Positions 35,913 to 47,366 of a stretch of DNA of 64,000 nt are shown piece by piece. The notes below the pieces were generated by a model. The model saw only the letters and a program-made list of their open reading frames with translations. It was not told the DNA's origin and searched no databases. Numbering within the stretch: the first letter of the stretch is position 1; each line of letters opens with the position of its first letter. Origin of the DNA: Callorhinus ursinus (taxonomy: Eukaryota > Chordata > Mammalia > Carnivora > Otariidae); contig NW_020312775.1 of the NCBI RefSeq assembly GCF_003265705.1, forward strand, positions 2,030,270 through 2,094,269, in the 5' to 3' direction. The translations under genes were made by a program, and so were the position numbers.

Positions 35913-36289
35913 TTGAATATAATTGTTGGCACGGGGAAAGAGGCTGCAAGGTGGCAAATACTGAGAACTTTCACAAATGCTTTCTGGTAATCCAGATACA
36001 CCATGTCTAAAGCATATTTATGAACTACCAGCCTAGTAAGTCTATTTAGAAAGGATACAAAGTATAAAAATATAAAAAAACAAAAAGAGAAAAAGAGGTT
36101 TTCTCTGATCTTTGAATGGGGAAGAACTTTCATAGCATAAAAACAATGGAAAAAAAGCAATAAATGAAAGGGCCAATAGATTTGACCACAAAGTTTTAAA
36201 GCTTCCATAAACTGGAAATATGGAAGCAGAATAAAAAGACTAAATGAGAAAATATTTACAACAAATATGACTAGAAAAGTATTATTTTC
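35913..36289. other. Intergenic, nothing recognised
   Basis: Apparently single-copy DNA between a younger L1 and an ancient LINE fragment. A chance 119-codon minus frame, 35849-36208, is low in complexity. Confidence 0.5.
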
Positions 36290-36634
36290 ATTTTTATTTT
36301 ATGATCTTATACCAGCCAGTAAGAAAATATCAAGACCCAATAAAAATGGTCAAAGAACATGGCCAGATCAAAGAAGGAGCATTACATATAATGATGACAT
36401 TTTAAAAAGATGTACAATCTCATTGCTGTTCAAACAATTGCAGATTTAAAATGGATATATTATTTGTTTTAACCAATCAATTTTTCCAAGAAATAAATCC
36501 TCAGTATTGGCAGGGGTTCAGTGAAATGGAAACCCATTTACACTAATAGGAGTAGGAATTGGTAGTACTTCTGTGGGAAGCTATTCAGCAATATATATCA
36601 AGGGTATTAAAATGCACATGTCCCTTGATTTTAT
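36290..36634 (+). mobile_element. Ancient LINE fragment, part 1 (outer layer of insertion nest)
   Basis: Diverged + strand LINE sequence. It has a 'caataaaaatggtcaaagaacatg' region near 36338, a 'cattgctgttcaaacaattg' region near 36421, then 'cccatttacactaataggag' near 36533. The block 'ttaaaatgcacatgtccctt' near 36607 follows. It stops at 36634 and the next expected part of the same LINE appears at 45484, on the far side of two nested L1s. Confidence 0.6.
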
Positions 36635-38700
36635 TTTTTAATAGCATTATTGAGGTATAATTGATATAGAAAGAACTACAAACATTTAATTTGTAAAATT
36701 TGCTTAATTTGGAGATATGTAAACACCTGTGATAACATTATCCACAATAAAAGTAATAGTTTTATCTAATTCCTCTCAGGTTTTTTTTTTTTTGTTCTAA
36801 AAACACTTAATATGAAATCTGGTGTCTTAACAAATTTTGCAGAGTTCAATACCATATTGTTAATTATGGGCACCATGTTGAACAGCAGATCTTAAGAACT
36901 TATTTATCTAACATAACTAAAATTTCATACTTATTGAAAAACTGCCCATTTCTCCCACTCCCCAGCCTCTGGCAACCATGATTGTACTCTCTGCCTCTAT
37001 GAATTTGACTATTTTAGATATCTCATATAAGTGAAATCATGCAGTATTTGTCCTGTGAGTAGCTTACTTCACTTCGGATTTGTTCATGGTTCATTTGTGT
37101 TGTTGCAAATGGCAGGATTTCCTTATTCTTAAAGGCTAAATAATATTCCATTATTCTATAAGGAAACTGCCACATTTTCTTTATCCATTTATCTGTTGAA
37201 GGACACATGGGTTGTTTCCATATCTTGCCTACTGTGAATAATGCTGAGATAAACATGATATTGCAGGTAGGTATCTCTTCAAGATCCTGATTTCAATTCT
37301 TTTGGATATATACCCAGAAGTGGGATTGCTGGATATTATAGTAGTTCTGTTTTCATTTTTTTTTTTGAGGAATTTCCACAGCTGATGCACTATTCTACAT
37401 TTCCATCAACAGTGTACAAAAGTTCTAATTTTTCCACATCCTTGCCAACACTTATCATTTTTTTTTAAATAGCCATCCTAACATATGTGAGGTGATTATC
37501 TCATTGTGGTTTTGTTTTGTATTTTCCACATAATTAATGATGTTGAGCATCTTTTCTTGTGCCTGTTGGCCATTTGTATGTTTTCACTGAAAAAATGCCT
37601 ATTTAAGTTCTTTGCCCATATATTCACTTGGGTTATTTGATTTTGTTTTTTGTTTTTGTTGTTTGTTTGTTTGTTTTGTTACTGCTGAGTTGTAGGAGAG
37701 CCTTATATATTTTGGATATGAATCTCTTATCAGATATATGGTTTTCAAATATTTCTCCCATTCATAGGTTGCCTTTTTATTCTGTTGACTTTTTTTCTTT
37801 TGCTTTGCACAAGGTTTCTAGTTCTATGCAGTTCCACTTGTCTATTTTTGCATTTGCTGTCTGTGCTTTTGACATTATATCCTAGAAATCATTGCCCAGA
37901 CCAATGCTAAAAAGCATTTTCCCTGTCTTTTTTTCTAGGAGTTTTACAGTTTCAAGTCTTACATTTAATTCTTTAATCCATTTGAGTTGATTTTATGTAC
38001 AGTGTAAAGAAGGGGACGAATTTCATTTTTTGTTTGTGGCTATCCAGTTTCCCCAGAACCATTTGATAAAGAGACTATTGTTTTCCCATTGTATATTCTT
38101 GGAAACTTGTTAAAGACCAGTTGGCTATACATGATGGGCTTATTTCTCATATATTTTGTTCCATGTGTCTGTCTTTATGCCAGTACTGTACTGTTTTAGT
38201 TACTGTAGTTTTAATAAATTTTGAAATCTAGAAGCATGATGCCTCCAGGTTGGTTCTTTTTTCTCAAGATCATTTTGGCTATTCTGGTTTGATATGAATT
38301 TTAGGATTTTTCTTTTCTATTTCTATAAATATGACATAGGAATTTTGATGGGAACAGCTTTGAATCTGTAGATTGCTTTGGGTAGTATGGACATCTTAAA
38401 AATATTAATTCTTACAATCCATGAACATAGGATGTCTCCATTTATTTGTGTCTTCCATACTTTTATCAGTGTTTCATAGTTTTCAGCATAGAGACCATTC
38501 ACCTCTTTGGTTAAATTTGTTCCTAAGTGTTTTGTTCTTTTTAATACTACTACAAATGTGATTATTTCCTTCATTTCCTTTTGAGATAGTTCATTTTTGC
38601 TGCATAGAAATATAAGGGATTTTGCTTTTGTATCCTGCAACATTACTGAATTAATTTCTTAGTTGTTTATTTTATTAGTAAACATATTTGTCCATAAAGA
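36635..38700 (-). mobile_element. Old LINE-1, minus strand, part 1 (3' UTR and ORF2 C-terminal half)
   Basis: The 3' UTR (36635-~37020) has the 'attattgaggtataattgat' end of old L1MA/B-type elements. ORF2 follows to 38700, with MFISALFTVGKIWKQPMCPS near 37256 and a reverse transcriptase-connection segment (38323-38643). The coding sequence is interrupted at ~38700 by a younger full-length L1 and resumes at 45263. TTGATTTTAT at 36625-36634 pairs with TTGACTTTAT at 45484-45493 as a candidate TSD. Confidence 0.85.
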
Positions 38701-38974
38701 AACATTTTATTACTTTTTGTTTCAATTTTTTATTTAAATTCTAGATAGGTAACATATAGTATAATATTAGTTTCAGGAGTAGAATTTAGTGATGCATCAC
38801 TTACATTCAACACTCAGTGCTCATCACTAGTGCCCTCCTTAATACTTATCACCCATTTAACCCATACCCCTGCCCACATCCCCCACAGCAACCCTGAGTT
38901 TTTTTCTATAGTTAAGAATATGTTTTATGGTTTACCTCTCCCTTTCTTCCCCCTATGTTCATCTGTTTTGTTTG

Positions 38975-41900
38975 CTAAGTTCCACATATAAGTGAAGTCA
39001 TATGGTATTTGTCTTTCTCTGATTGACTTATTTTGCTTAGCAAAATACACTCTAGCACCATCCACATCATTACAAATGGCAAGATTTCATTCTTTTTTAT
39101 GGCTGAGAAATATTCCATTGTATATATATAACACAACTTCTTTATCCATTCATCAGTCGATGGACATTTGGGCTCTTTCCAAAATTTGGGTATTGTTGAA
39201 AATGCTGCTATAATCATCAGGGTGCATGTATCCCTTCGCATCAGTATTTCTGTATTGTTTGGGTAAATAGCCAGTAGTGCAATTGCTGGATCATAGGGTA
39301 GTTCTATTTTTAATTTTTTGAGGAATCTCCATACTGTTTTCCAGAGTGGCTGCACCAGTTTGCGTTCCCACCATCAGTGCAAGAGTGTTCCCCTTTCTCC
39401 ACATCCTCACTGACACCTATTGTTTCCTGTGTTGTTAATTTTAGCCATTCTAACAGGTATGAGGTGATATTGCATTATAATTTTGATTTGTGTTTCCCTG
39501 ATGAAAAGTGATGAGCATCTTTTCATGTGTCCGTTGGCCCTTTGGATGTCTTCTCTGGAAAAATGCTTATTCATGTCTTCTGTCCATTTCTTAATTGGAT
39601 TAATTGTTTTTGGGGTGTTGAGTTTGATTAAGTTCTTTATAGATTTCAGATATTAACCCTTCATCAGAAATGTCAGTTGCAAAAATCTTCTCTCATTCTG
39701 AAGGTTGCCTTTTGTTTTTTTTTATTCTTTCCCTCACTGTGCAGAAGGTTTTTATCTTGATCAAGTCTCAATAGTCATTTTTGCTTTGGTTTCCCTTTCC
39801 TCAGGAGACATGTCTACTAAGAAGTTACTATGGCCAATGTGAAAGAGGTTTCTGCCTGTATTCTCCTCTAGGATGTTGATGGTTTCTTGTTTCACATTTA
39901 GGTCTTTCATCCATTTTTAATTTATGTTTGTGTAGGGTGGAAGAAAGTGGTCCAGTTCCATTCTTCTGCATGTTGCTCTCCAGTTGTCCCAACACCATTT
40001 GTTGAAGAGACTGTCTTTTTTTCCATTGGATACTTTTTACTGCTTCATCTAACATTAGTTGACTATACAGTTGTGGGTCTATTTCTGGGCTTTCTATTCT
40101 GTTCTATTGATCTGTGTGTCTGTTTTTGTGCCAGTATCATACTGTCTTGATCACTACAGCTTTGTAATATAGCTTCAAGTCCAAAATTGTTATGCCTTCA
40201 GGCTTGCTTTTCATTTTCAAGATTACGTTGGCTATTTGGGGTCTTTTGTGCTTCCATACAAATTTTAGGGTTGTTCTAACTCTGTGACAAATGCTGTTAG
40301 TATTTTGATAGGGATTGCATTAAATGTGTAGAATGCTTTGAGTAGTTTAGACATTTTAACAATATTTGTTTTTCTAATCCATGAGCATGGAATGTCTTTC
40401 CATTTCTTTGTGTCATCTTAAATTTCTTTCACAAGAGTTCTATAGTTCTCAGAATATAGATCTTTTACCTGTTTGTTTAGGTTTATTCCTAGGTATCTTA
40501 TGGTTTTTGGTGCAGTTGTAAATGAGTTAATTCCTTGATTTCTTTTTCTGCTGCTTCTTTATAGCTGTATAGAAATGCAACAGATTTCTGTACATTGATT
40601 TTGTATCCTGTGACTCTACTAAATTCATGTATTTGTTCTAGCAATTTTTTGGTTGAGTCCCTCAGGTTTCCTACATAGACTATCATGGCATCTGCAAATA
40701 TTGAAAGATTGACTTCTTCCTTGCTGATTTGGATGACTTTTATTTCCTTTTGTTGTCTGATTGCTGATGCTAGGCCTTCCAGTACTAAGTTAAATAACTG
40801 GTGAGAATGGACATCTCTGTCTTGTTCCTGACCCTAGAGGAAAAGCTCTCAGTTTTTTTTCCATTAAGGATGATATAAGCTGGGGGTCTTTCATATATGG
40901 CCTTTATGATGTTGAGGTATGATCCCTCATTCCTTACTTTGTTGAGGGTTTTTATTAAGAATGGATGATGTACTTTGTCAAGTGTTCTGCATCTATTGAG
41001 AGAATCACATGGTTCTTATCTTTTCTTTTATTATTGTGGTGTATCACATTGATTGGTGAATATTGAACCACCCTTGCAACATAGGAATAAAACCCACTTG
41101 ATTGTGGTGAATTATTCTTTTAATGTACTGTTGGATTCAATTTACTAATATTTTGTTGAGAATTTTTGCATCCCTCTTCATCAGGGATATTGGCCTGTAA
41201 TTCTTTTTTTTTAGTGGTGTCTTTCTCTGGTTTTGGAACGAAGGTAATACTGGCCTCGTAGAATGAGTTCCATTTCTATTTTTTGGAACAGTTTGAGAAG
41301 AATACATATTAACTCTTTTTTAAGTGTTTGGTAAAATTCCCCTGTGAAGCCACCTGGCTCTGGACTTTTGTTTGTTGGGAGATTTTTGATTACTGATTCA
41401 TTTTTTTTTTTTGCTGCTTATGGGTCTATTCAATTTTCTATTCCTTCTTGTTTCAGTTTTGGTAATTTGTATGTTTCTAGGAATTTGTCCATTTCTTCCA
41501 GATTGCCCGGTTTGTTAGCATATAATTTTTCATAATATTCTCTTATAATTTTTTGTATTTATGTGATGGTTGTGTTCTCTCCTCTTTTATTTTATTTTAT
41601 TCATTTGGGTCTTTTCTCTTTTGTTTTTTTAGAGATCTGGCTAGGGGTTTACCAATTGTACTAATTCTTTCAAAGAACCAGCTGTTTGTTTCATTGATCT
41701 ATTCTACTGTTTTGTTTGTTTGTTTGTTTCTATATTGTTTATTTCTGCTCTAATCTTTATTATTTCCCTTCTTCTGCTGGCTTTAGGCTTCATTTGTTAT
41801 TCTCTTTCTAGCTCTTTTTTGTTTAAAGTTAGTTTAGTATTTGAGATTTTTCTTCTTCTTGAAGTAGGCCTATATTGTTATATATTTCCCTCTTATGACC

Positions 41901-42777
41901 ACGTTTGCTGCATCCTAAAGGTTTTGGACCATCTTGGTTTTGTTTTCATTTGTTTCCATGTATTTTTTAAATTTCTTCTTTAATTTTCTGGTTGACTCAT
42001 TCATTCTTTAGTAGGATGTTCTTTTACTTCCATGTATTTGTGGTCTTTCCAATTTTTTTTTGTGTGTGTTTGACTTCAAGTTTCATAGTGTTGTGGTCAG
42101 AAAATTTGCTTGGTATGACCTCAATCTTTTTATATTTGTTGAGGCCTGATTTGTGACCTAGTATGTGATCTATTCTTTTGCATGTCTCATGTTCAATTGA
42201 AAAGAATATGTATTCTGCTGCTTTAGGATGAAATGTTCTGAATATATTTAAGGCATATGGTCCAGGGTATCATTCAAAGTCATTGTTTCCTTTTTGATTT
42301 TCTGCTGAGGTGATCTGTCCATTGCTGTCAGTGGGGTGTTAAAGTCCCCTACTATTATTGTATTATTATCAATAGTTTCTTTATGTTTGTTATTAATTGT
42401 TTTATATATTTGGGTGCTCCCAAGTTGAGGGTGTAAATATCTCCATTTGTTAGATCTTGCTGGATAGACCCCTTTATTATGATACAGTGCCCTTCTTCAT
42501 CTTCTGTTACAGTCTTTGGTTTAAAGTCTACTTTGTCTGATTTAAATTTTGCTACTCTGGCTTTCTTTTCACATCCATTAGCATGGTAAATGTTTTTCCA
42601 TCCCCTCCCTTTCAATCTGCAGGTGTCTTTAGGCCTAAAAGTGAGTCTGTTGTAGGCAGCATGTCGATGGGTCTTTTTTTTATTTTTGTCCTTTCTGATA
42701 CACTTATATCTTTTCATTGGAACATTTAGTGCTTTTACATTTAGAGTAACTACTGATAAATATAAATTTAGCTTCAA
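38975..42777 (-). pseudogene. LINE-1 ORF2, inactive
   Basis: The start is at 42777 (MKLNLYLSVVTLNVKALNVP), aligned to the usual MALNSYLSIVTLNVNGLNAP. The endonuclease region is readable to ~42355, although the QETHF glutamate segment is altered (YNRLTFRPKD). The reverse transcriptase box reads F-A-D-A at 40698-40687, so the second catalytic Asp is lost. The C-terminus is open from 39355 ([20 protein letters not shown]) to the stop at 38975. Multiple frameshifts. Inactive. Confidence 0.9.
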
Positions 42778-42879
42778 TGTATTACCTGTTAAGTCATTTT
42801 TTTTCTGGAGATTTTCTCTGTTCCTGTCTATTCTTTGTCATTTTGGTTTTTCTTTACCATTCAATGAGTCTCCTTCAGT

Positions 42880-43740
42880 ATTTCTTTCAGGGCTAGTTTA
42901 GTGTTAATGAAGTCCTTTAGTTTTTGTTTGGGAAACACTTTCTCTCTCCTTCTCTTCTGAATGACAGCCTTGCTGGATAAAGTATTCTTGGTGCTTATTT
43001 TTCCCATTCAGTATATTGAATATATCACGCCTCTGCTGGCCTACCTATTTTCTGTGGATAGATCTACTGCTAACCTTATTTGTCTTCCTTTGAAATTTAG
43101 AGATTTCTTTACCCTTGCTGTTTTTAGGATTCTGTCCCTATCTCTGTATTTTGGAAATTTTACTGTGATATGTCTTGGTGTTGGCCTGCTTTTGCTGATT
43201 TTGATAGGAGTTCTCTGTGCCTCCTGGACTTGGATGTCTGTTTCCTTCCTCAGATTAGTAAAGTTTTCAGTTATAATTTGCTCAGATAAGCCTTCTGTCC
43301 TGTTTTCCTTTTCTTCTCTTCTGGGACACCTATGGTACAAAATTATTATGCTTTATGGAGTCACTGAGTTCCCTAAGTCTACATTCATGATCCAAGATTT
43401 TTCTTTTCCTTTTCTTTTCAGCTTAATTATTATCCATAATTTTATCTTCTGTATCACTTATTTGTTTCTGTCCTTCTTCCATCCTTGTGCCATTACATCC
43501 AGTCAGTTTCATGTCTTGGTTTTAGCTTTTTTTTTTTTTTTTCAGCATGAGTAGTTTTTAGGTCTTTTATCTCTGCAGTAAGGTCCTCCTCCCTAGTGTC
43601 GTCTATGCTTTTCTTAAGCCCAGCTAGGATGCTTATGATTTTTGCTTTAAATTGTGGATTAGGCATTGCTTATATCTGTTTCAATTAGATCCCTAGCCAT
43701 CACCTTTTCTTGTTCTTTCGGGATGAATTCCTCCATCTTG
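42880..43740 (-). pseudogene. LINE-1 ORF1, inactive
   Basis: ORF1p remnant. The RRM/C-terminal part is open at 43340-43041 (GLSEQIITENFTNLRKETDI, then TPRHITVKFPKYRDRDRILK). An N-terminal MEEFIPKEQEKVMARDLIE-like start is at ~43736, different from the MRRxK-type start of the other subfamily. A poly-A-like run at 43529-43545 and internal stops break it. Boundaries are approximate. Confidence 0.75.
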
Positions 43741-45262
43741 GCATTTGTCTAGGTCCTTGTCTTCTTCTCTGTCTTAGGAAAGTCTATTATGTTTCCTGCT
43801 CCTGAGAGTAATGGCCTTGTAAAGTAAAAGTAAAAAACTGTCCAGGGCCTGGCATTTCAGGAAGTGTTTCTTTTGTATACTGTGTGTGCTCTGCTGCTGT
43901 GTTTTGGACACTCATCCCTCAGGTCAGTTCTCTGCAGAGTTTCTCCTTGCCTGAAGTGGGGATTGTTTGGACCTTGTCCAGAGTGTGGCAAGTTTTAACT
44001 AGGTGTGCTCTTGTCTGCTTGTTAAAAGAGGTCTGATCTTATTTCCACTACAGCTAAAGCTTTGCAGCACTCTTTGGTCAGTAGACTTGGTGCATGTGGG
44101 GGGTTTGTGCAGGTCTCCTAGGGGAGAGGCCCACTGCTCTGTTTCTCAGGCATACTTGCCCTAGTAAAGAAGCACCTGTAAAGGTCAGGGCATCAGGCCT
44201 TACTGTAAACAGCTCAGGTCTCCATGTTGGCACTGTGCTGCTTACTGAACTCCTTCCTGATGGGTGAGGGAGAAAAATGGTGCCAGCCCTCTCCCAGGTC
44301 CCTGGAGATTGGAATTTGTGCCCGATGCTGTCAGGGAAGCCCTCATAGAAGAGTGAATTATCTCCTCTCGTGTGTCCCAGGCATCTATCAGATCATTGCC
44401 TTCACCTTTAGTGTGTCTTGGCCTTCTGCAGCCATGTATTATCTCAGGCATGCTGGCTGAGTTTCAAAACTCCATCTTTAGGGACGTGGCATGGATCAGA
44501 CCCACACTTGTCCTCTGTGGGAGGGTCATACTGTGCTGGGGCTGTGTCACTTTGTTCCAGAAGGGCAATTGCACCATCACACAGGATCTTGAAGTTTAGG
44601 GGATAGCACAGCAAAAAGCCTGAGTCCAAGTTAGCTTCCCTCAGCAGGTATCTCTGTCCCTATGCTTAAGGGACAGGTGAGAACAATGGCACTTGCTGGC
44701 TCTTTTGTCCCCTGAGAGGCAATGCCACCTCTCCAAGATGCATTCCAAGAAGGGGGAAAATTCTCTCCCTGTGTGTCTCAGGGGATCCTCAGATCATGCA
44801 TTCCACACCTGGGCCTCTGCCCTCATTCTCCACAGGAGCACTGCAATGCCAGCCAGGTTGCACACCTGTCATGGCACAGACTTCTAAAACTCCAGTCTTT
44901 GAACTATGCTGGTTGTAAAAGTTCATGATAATCAGCCCCTCTCATTTTCCCAGTCAATGATTTTGAGGAAGTGTTTTTCTTGTATGATCCCCTCTGTTGC
45001 TGCTCTCCTCCCCTCCTTTCTCCATCATCAGGGCTTTCTCCCCTCTGAAGCATCTGTGATAATTTTCTACTCCAAATCAGGTCTCCGTACCTCCTGCCTT
45101 CCACAATGTGGCCTCTTCTCTCCCTCTAGATGGGCAGTTTATTCTTTCAGTCCTCAGATCAAATTCTTGGGTGTTCAGAATGATTTGATATTCATCTAGA
45201 TGTGTTCAAGGGACAAGGTAAGCATAGGTCCTCCTCCTACTCCATCATCTTAATTCTCCCCC
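43741..45262 (-). promoter_or_regulatory. LINE-1 5' UTR, GC-rich
   Basis: About 1.5 kb of GC-richer sequence between ORF1 and the 5' end of the 38.7-kb L1. Short frames on both strands (up to 97 codons, e.g. 44906-45199 +) look like by-products of composition. I do not see the 249-bp monomers of the other subfamily. Confidence 0.65.
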
Positions 45263-45483
45263 CTATTTTTTAGTTCTCATAGTTTTTTGGTGGAATCTTT
45301 AGGGTTTTCTACATATAGAGTTATGTTATCTGCAAACAGTGATGATTTTACTTCTTCCATTCCAACTTGGATGACTTTTATTTGTTTTTCTTGCCTAATT
45401 GCTCTGACTGAGACCTCTAAGACTGTTAAATAGAAGTGGTGGGAACGGGCATCTTTGTCTTATTCTTCTTCTTAGAGGATTCA
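45263..45483 (-). mobile_element. Old LINE-1, minus strand, part 2 (reverse transcriptase core)
   Basis: Continuation of the 36635-38700 element beyond the nested L1. The minus strand encodes the catalytic region with F-A-D-N at 45336-45325 and the upstream [18 protein letters not shown] segment near 45420-45470. It ends at the candidate TSD, 45484-45493. The element is therefore 5'-truncated within the reverse transcriptase domain. Confidence 0.82.
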
Positions 45484-45823
45484 TTGACTTTATAATCACA
45501 CATCTTAGAAATTATCACAAGGATATAATTAAAACTCAGAAAAGTCCTTATTACTAGGATATTTATTATATATTGCTTATGATAAAAAATATAGGAAATG
45601 ATTTAAAAATAATTAGTAAAGGGAGAATTGAATAATGACACACACACAATATGTATATTATTAATTTCTGATTTTGGTTAATTTTTAATAATTGGAGGAG
45701 TAGCTTATAATTAAACATTTTGTGCTCAGAGTGAGCACATTACCATGAACATAATAAGAATTAAATACATATTTTATTTGATGAATACTGAGGGAAATGA
45801 AGTTAAATAAAATGGCAGGATAC
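45484..45823 (+). mobile_element. Ancient LINE fragment, part 2
   Basis: Resumes the LINE cut at 36634. A region like '...gaaattatcacaaggatat' (45509), 'tatatattgcttatgataaaa' (45564) and 'gggagaattgaataatgaca' (45620) follows the known order of an old L1M/HAL1-type 3' part. A CAN SINE interrupts it at 45824. Confidence 0.55.
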
Positions 45824-46027
45824 TTTTTTTTTCAATTTTATTTATTTATTCAAGAGAGAAAGAGAGTGAGCAAGGGAGAGTAATTGGGGGAAGGAGCAGG
45901 GTGGGGCAAGCAGACTCCATGCTGACTGCAGAGCCTGATGCAGGGCTCAGTCTATGACCCCGAGATCATGACGTGAGCTGAAAATAAGAGTCAGACACTT
46001 AACCAACTGAACCACCCAGGCACCCCT
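45824..46027 (-). mobile_element. Older CAN SINE inside ancient LINE
   Basis: Minus-strand SINE with the head GGGTGCCTGGGTGGTTCAG at ~46025 and a T run (A tail) at 45824-45832. Flanks AAAATGGCAGGATAC (45809-45823) and AAAAAGACAAGATTC (46028-46042) match at 11 of 15 bases, a decayed TSD. Body divergence agrees with an older insertion. Confidence 0.9.
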
Positions 46028-46042
46028 AAAAAGACAAGATTC

Positions 46043-46250
46043 TGAATGTAAATTTATAATGGATCAACTATGTCAGAATTTTTTTTAAAGTCTTAAGTAC
46101 ATCAAGTACACCAAAATATTAATAAATAGTTATCTTTAGTTGTGGGTAAGAGTAAATTGTGAGTTATTTTATTGTTCTTATTTGTAATTTTGTTTTTTCT
46201 GAACTGCATATAAGTATTGCTTTTATAGTCCGAAAAATGTTTATAAAAAG
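46043..46250 (+). mobile_element. Ancient LINE fragment, part 3 (3' end)
   Basis: Final part of the ancient LINE. It has 'gttatctttagttgtgggta' at 46129, 'attttgttttttctgaactgc' near 46188, 'tattgcttttatagtccgaaaa' near 46214 and an A-rich end at 46236-46250. Together with 36290-36634 and 45484-45823 it makes one element split by three insertions. Confidence 0.62.
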
Positions 46251-46660
46251 GAAAAGATGTTGTGTAGCATTGCCATGACCTGTTCTTGGGTGAAATCATG
46301 TCGACTCCAAATAATTACAGCTTCCTTTTCCAGATGCCCACAATATGTTCATCTAATAATCCACTTTAGAGTCTTGCCAGGAATAAACATTAAACATTTG
46401 TCACATTTGACATATGCTTTCTTGTATGTCCTGGAATTTAGGATAGTTGTTTCAGTGTATATCTATCCAGGTTGCCATGATTTCTCAAAATTAATAACAG
46501 TAATTTTTTATTATATAGAATTTCCATGGTCACTCAGGACCCTCAGATGTAACAATCTTGGGCTAGGAGATTTAAATTCTTTTAAAGTAGGTTTTTTATT
46601 TTCTCACTTAATATGGACTTCAATTTTCCCTTAAAGAGATTTATTCTACCTGTTTCTGTT
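46251..46660. other. Intergenic, no supported gene
   Basis: Apparently single-copy DNA. A 125-codon + frame (46257-46634) begins MLCSIAMTCSWVKSCRLQII. It shows no domain, repeat or conserved motif I know, and it lacks upstream gene context. Treated as chance. Confidence 0.5.
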
Positions 46661-46677
46661 AGAAAATCATTATCTTT

Positions 46678-46888
46678 GGGGCACCTGGGTGCCTCAGTCA
46701 GTTAAGAATCTGACTCTTGATTTCAGCTGAGGTCATGATCTCAGGGTCGTGAGACTGAGCCCCATGTCCAGCTTCATACTCAGTGAGAAGTCTGCTTGAG
46801 ATTTTCTCTCTCCCTGTTACTCTGCTCCTCCCCACTGTGCTCTCTCACTCTCTCTCTCACTCTCAAATAAATAAATCTTTTTTAAAAA
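46678..46888 (+). mobile_element. CAN SINE, plus strand, with 17-bp TSD
   Basis: Begins GGGGCACCTGGGTGCCTCAG, has a diverged tRNA-like head and CT-rich tract, and ends with an AAATAAAT tail. AGAAAATCATTATCTTT (46661-46677) matches AGAAAATCCTTGTCTTT (46889-46905) at 15 of 17 positions. Confidence 0.94.
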
Positions 46889-47109
46889 AGAAAATCCTTG
46901 TCTTTGATAGATAAGACAGAAGTGGGGGCAATTCTTACTAATATGATCCAGGCAGAGGGTCTATCTTGTTTCTTCATCTTGTTAAAACACCTCCCCCACA
47001 CACACACCCTCTTTTTCCTCAGCCTAAATTTACTCTCATCTTTATCTTTCTGATTCTACTCATAGGTTCATATAACTTTGTCTTTTTTCCCCCCCTATTG
47101 AAGTAGAAA

Positions 47110-47290
47110 AAAGACCTGGGCTAGAGTTAGTTTTGCCATTTGTTTGGAAGTTGCTTTCTCTCCTAATCAGAAGCTTTGTTTCCTTGGCTGTAAAATGTCA
47201 ACCATAATAATTGCCTTACTTATTTCTTACACTTATGATAATGATCAAATGGAAAATATATGTGCAAATGCTTTGTGAGTTTTGTGTTAG
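47110..47290 (+). mobile_element. MIR SINE relic
   Basis: Follows MIR order: 'gacctgggctagag' at 47113, 'gtttccttggctgtaaaatg' near 47178, and an 'aaatgctttgtgagtttt' block near 47267. It is heavily diverged, as expected for a pre-eutherian family. Confidence 0.65.
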
Positions 47291-47354
47291 AGCATGGAGT
47301 ATCCTCTCCATGAAATGATTTTCAAATCATTTGAACTGCTCCTTCTTGTCAGTA

Positions 47355-47366
47355 TCATTGGTTCTT
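47355..47366. repeat. Left 12-bp TSD of twin-primed LINE-1
   Basis: TCATTGGTTCTT at 47355-47366 is repeated exactly at 49778-49789, bracketing the whole inverted-plus-direct structure. Confidence 0.85.

Larger units (their letters stand above)
38710..45262 (-). mobile_element. Full-length LINE-1, minus strand, nested in old LINE-1
   Basis: The minus strand gives 5' UTR (45262-~43741), ORF1 (~43740-42880), ORF2 (42777-38975) and a 3' UTR to ~38710. The 5' end still shows a degenerate AAGATGATGG in place of AAGATGGC near 45240-45250. It differs in ORF1 N-terminus and 5' UTR from the 16.8/51-kb subfamily. The frames are broken and the catalytic box is mutated. It splits an older L1, so its insertion is later. 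Confidence 0.9.

Noticed and set aside
42961..43554. 197-codon + strand open frame with leucine-rich segments
   Set aside because: Antisense to L1 ORF1 of the 38.7-kb element; the apparent membrane segments come from reverse-complemented Lys/Glu-rich codons.
46257..46634. 125-codon + strand frame in apparently unique DNA
   Set aside because: No recognisable domain, no splice or promoter context, AT-driven composition; a frame of this length is plausible by chance in 64 kb.
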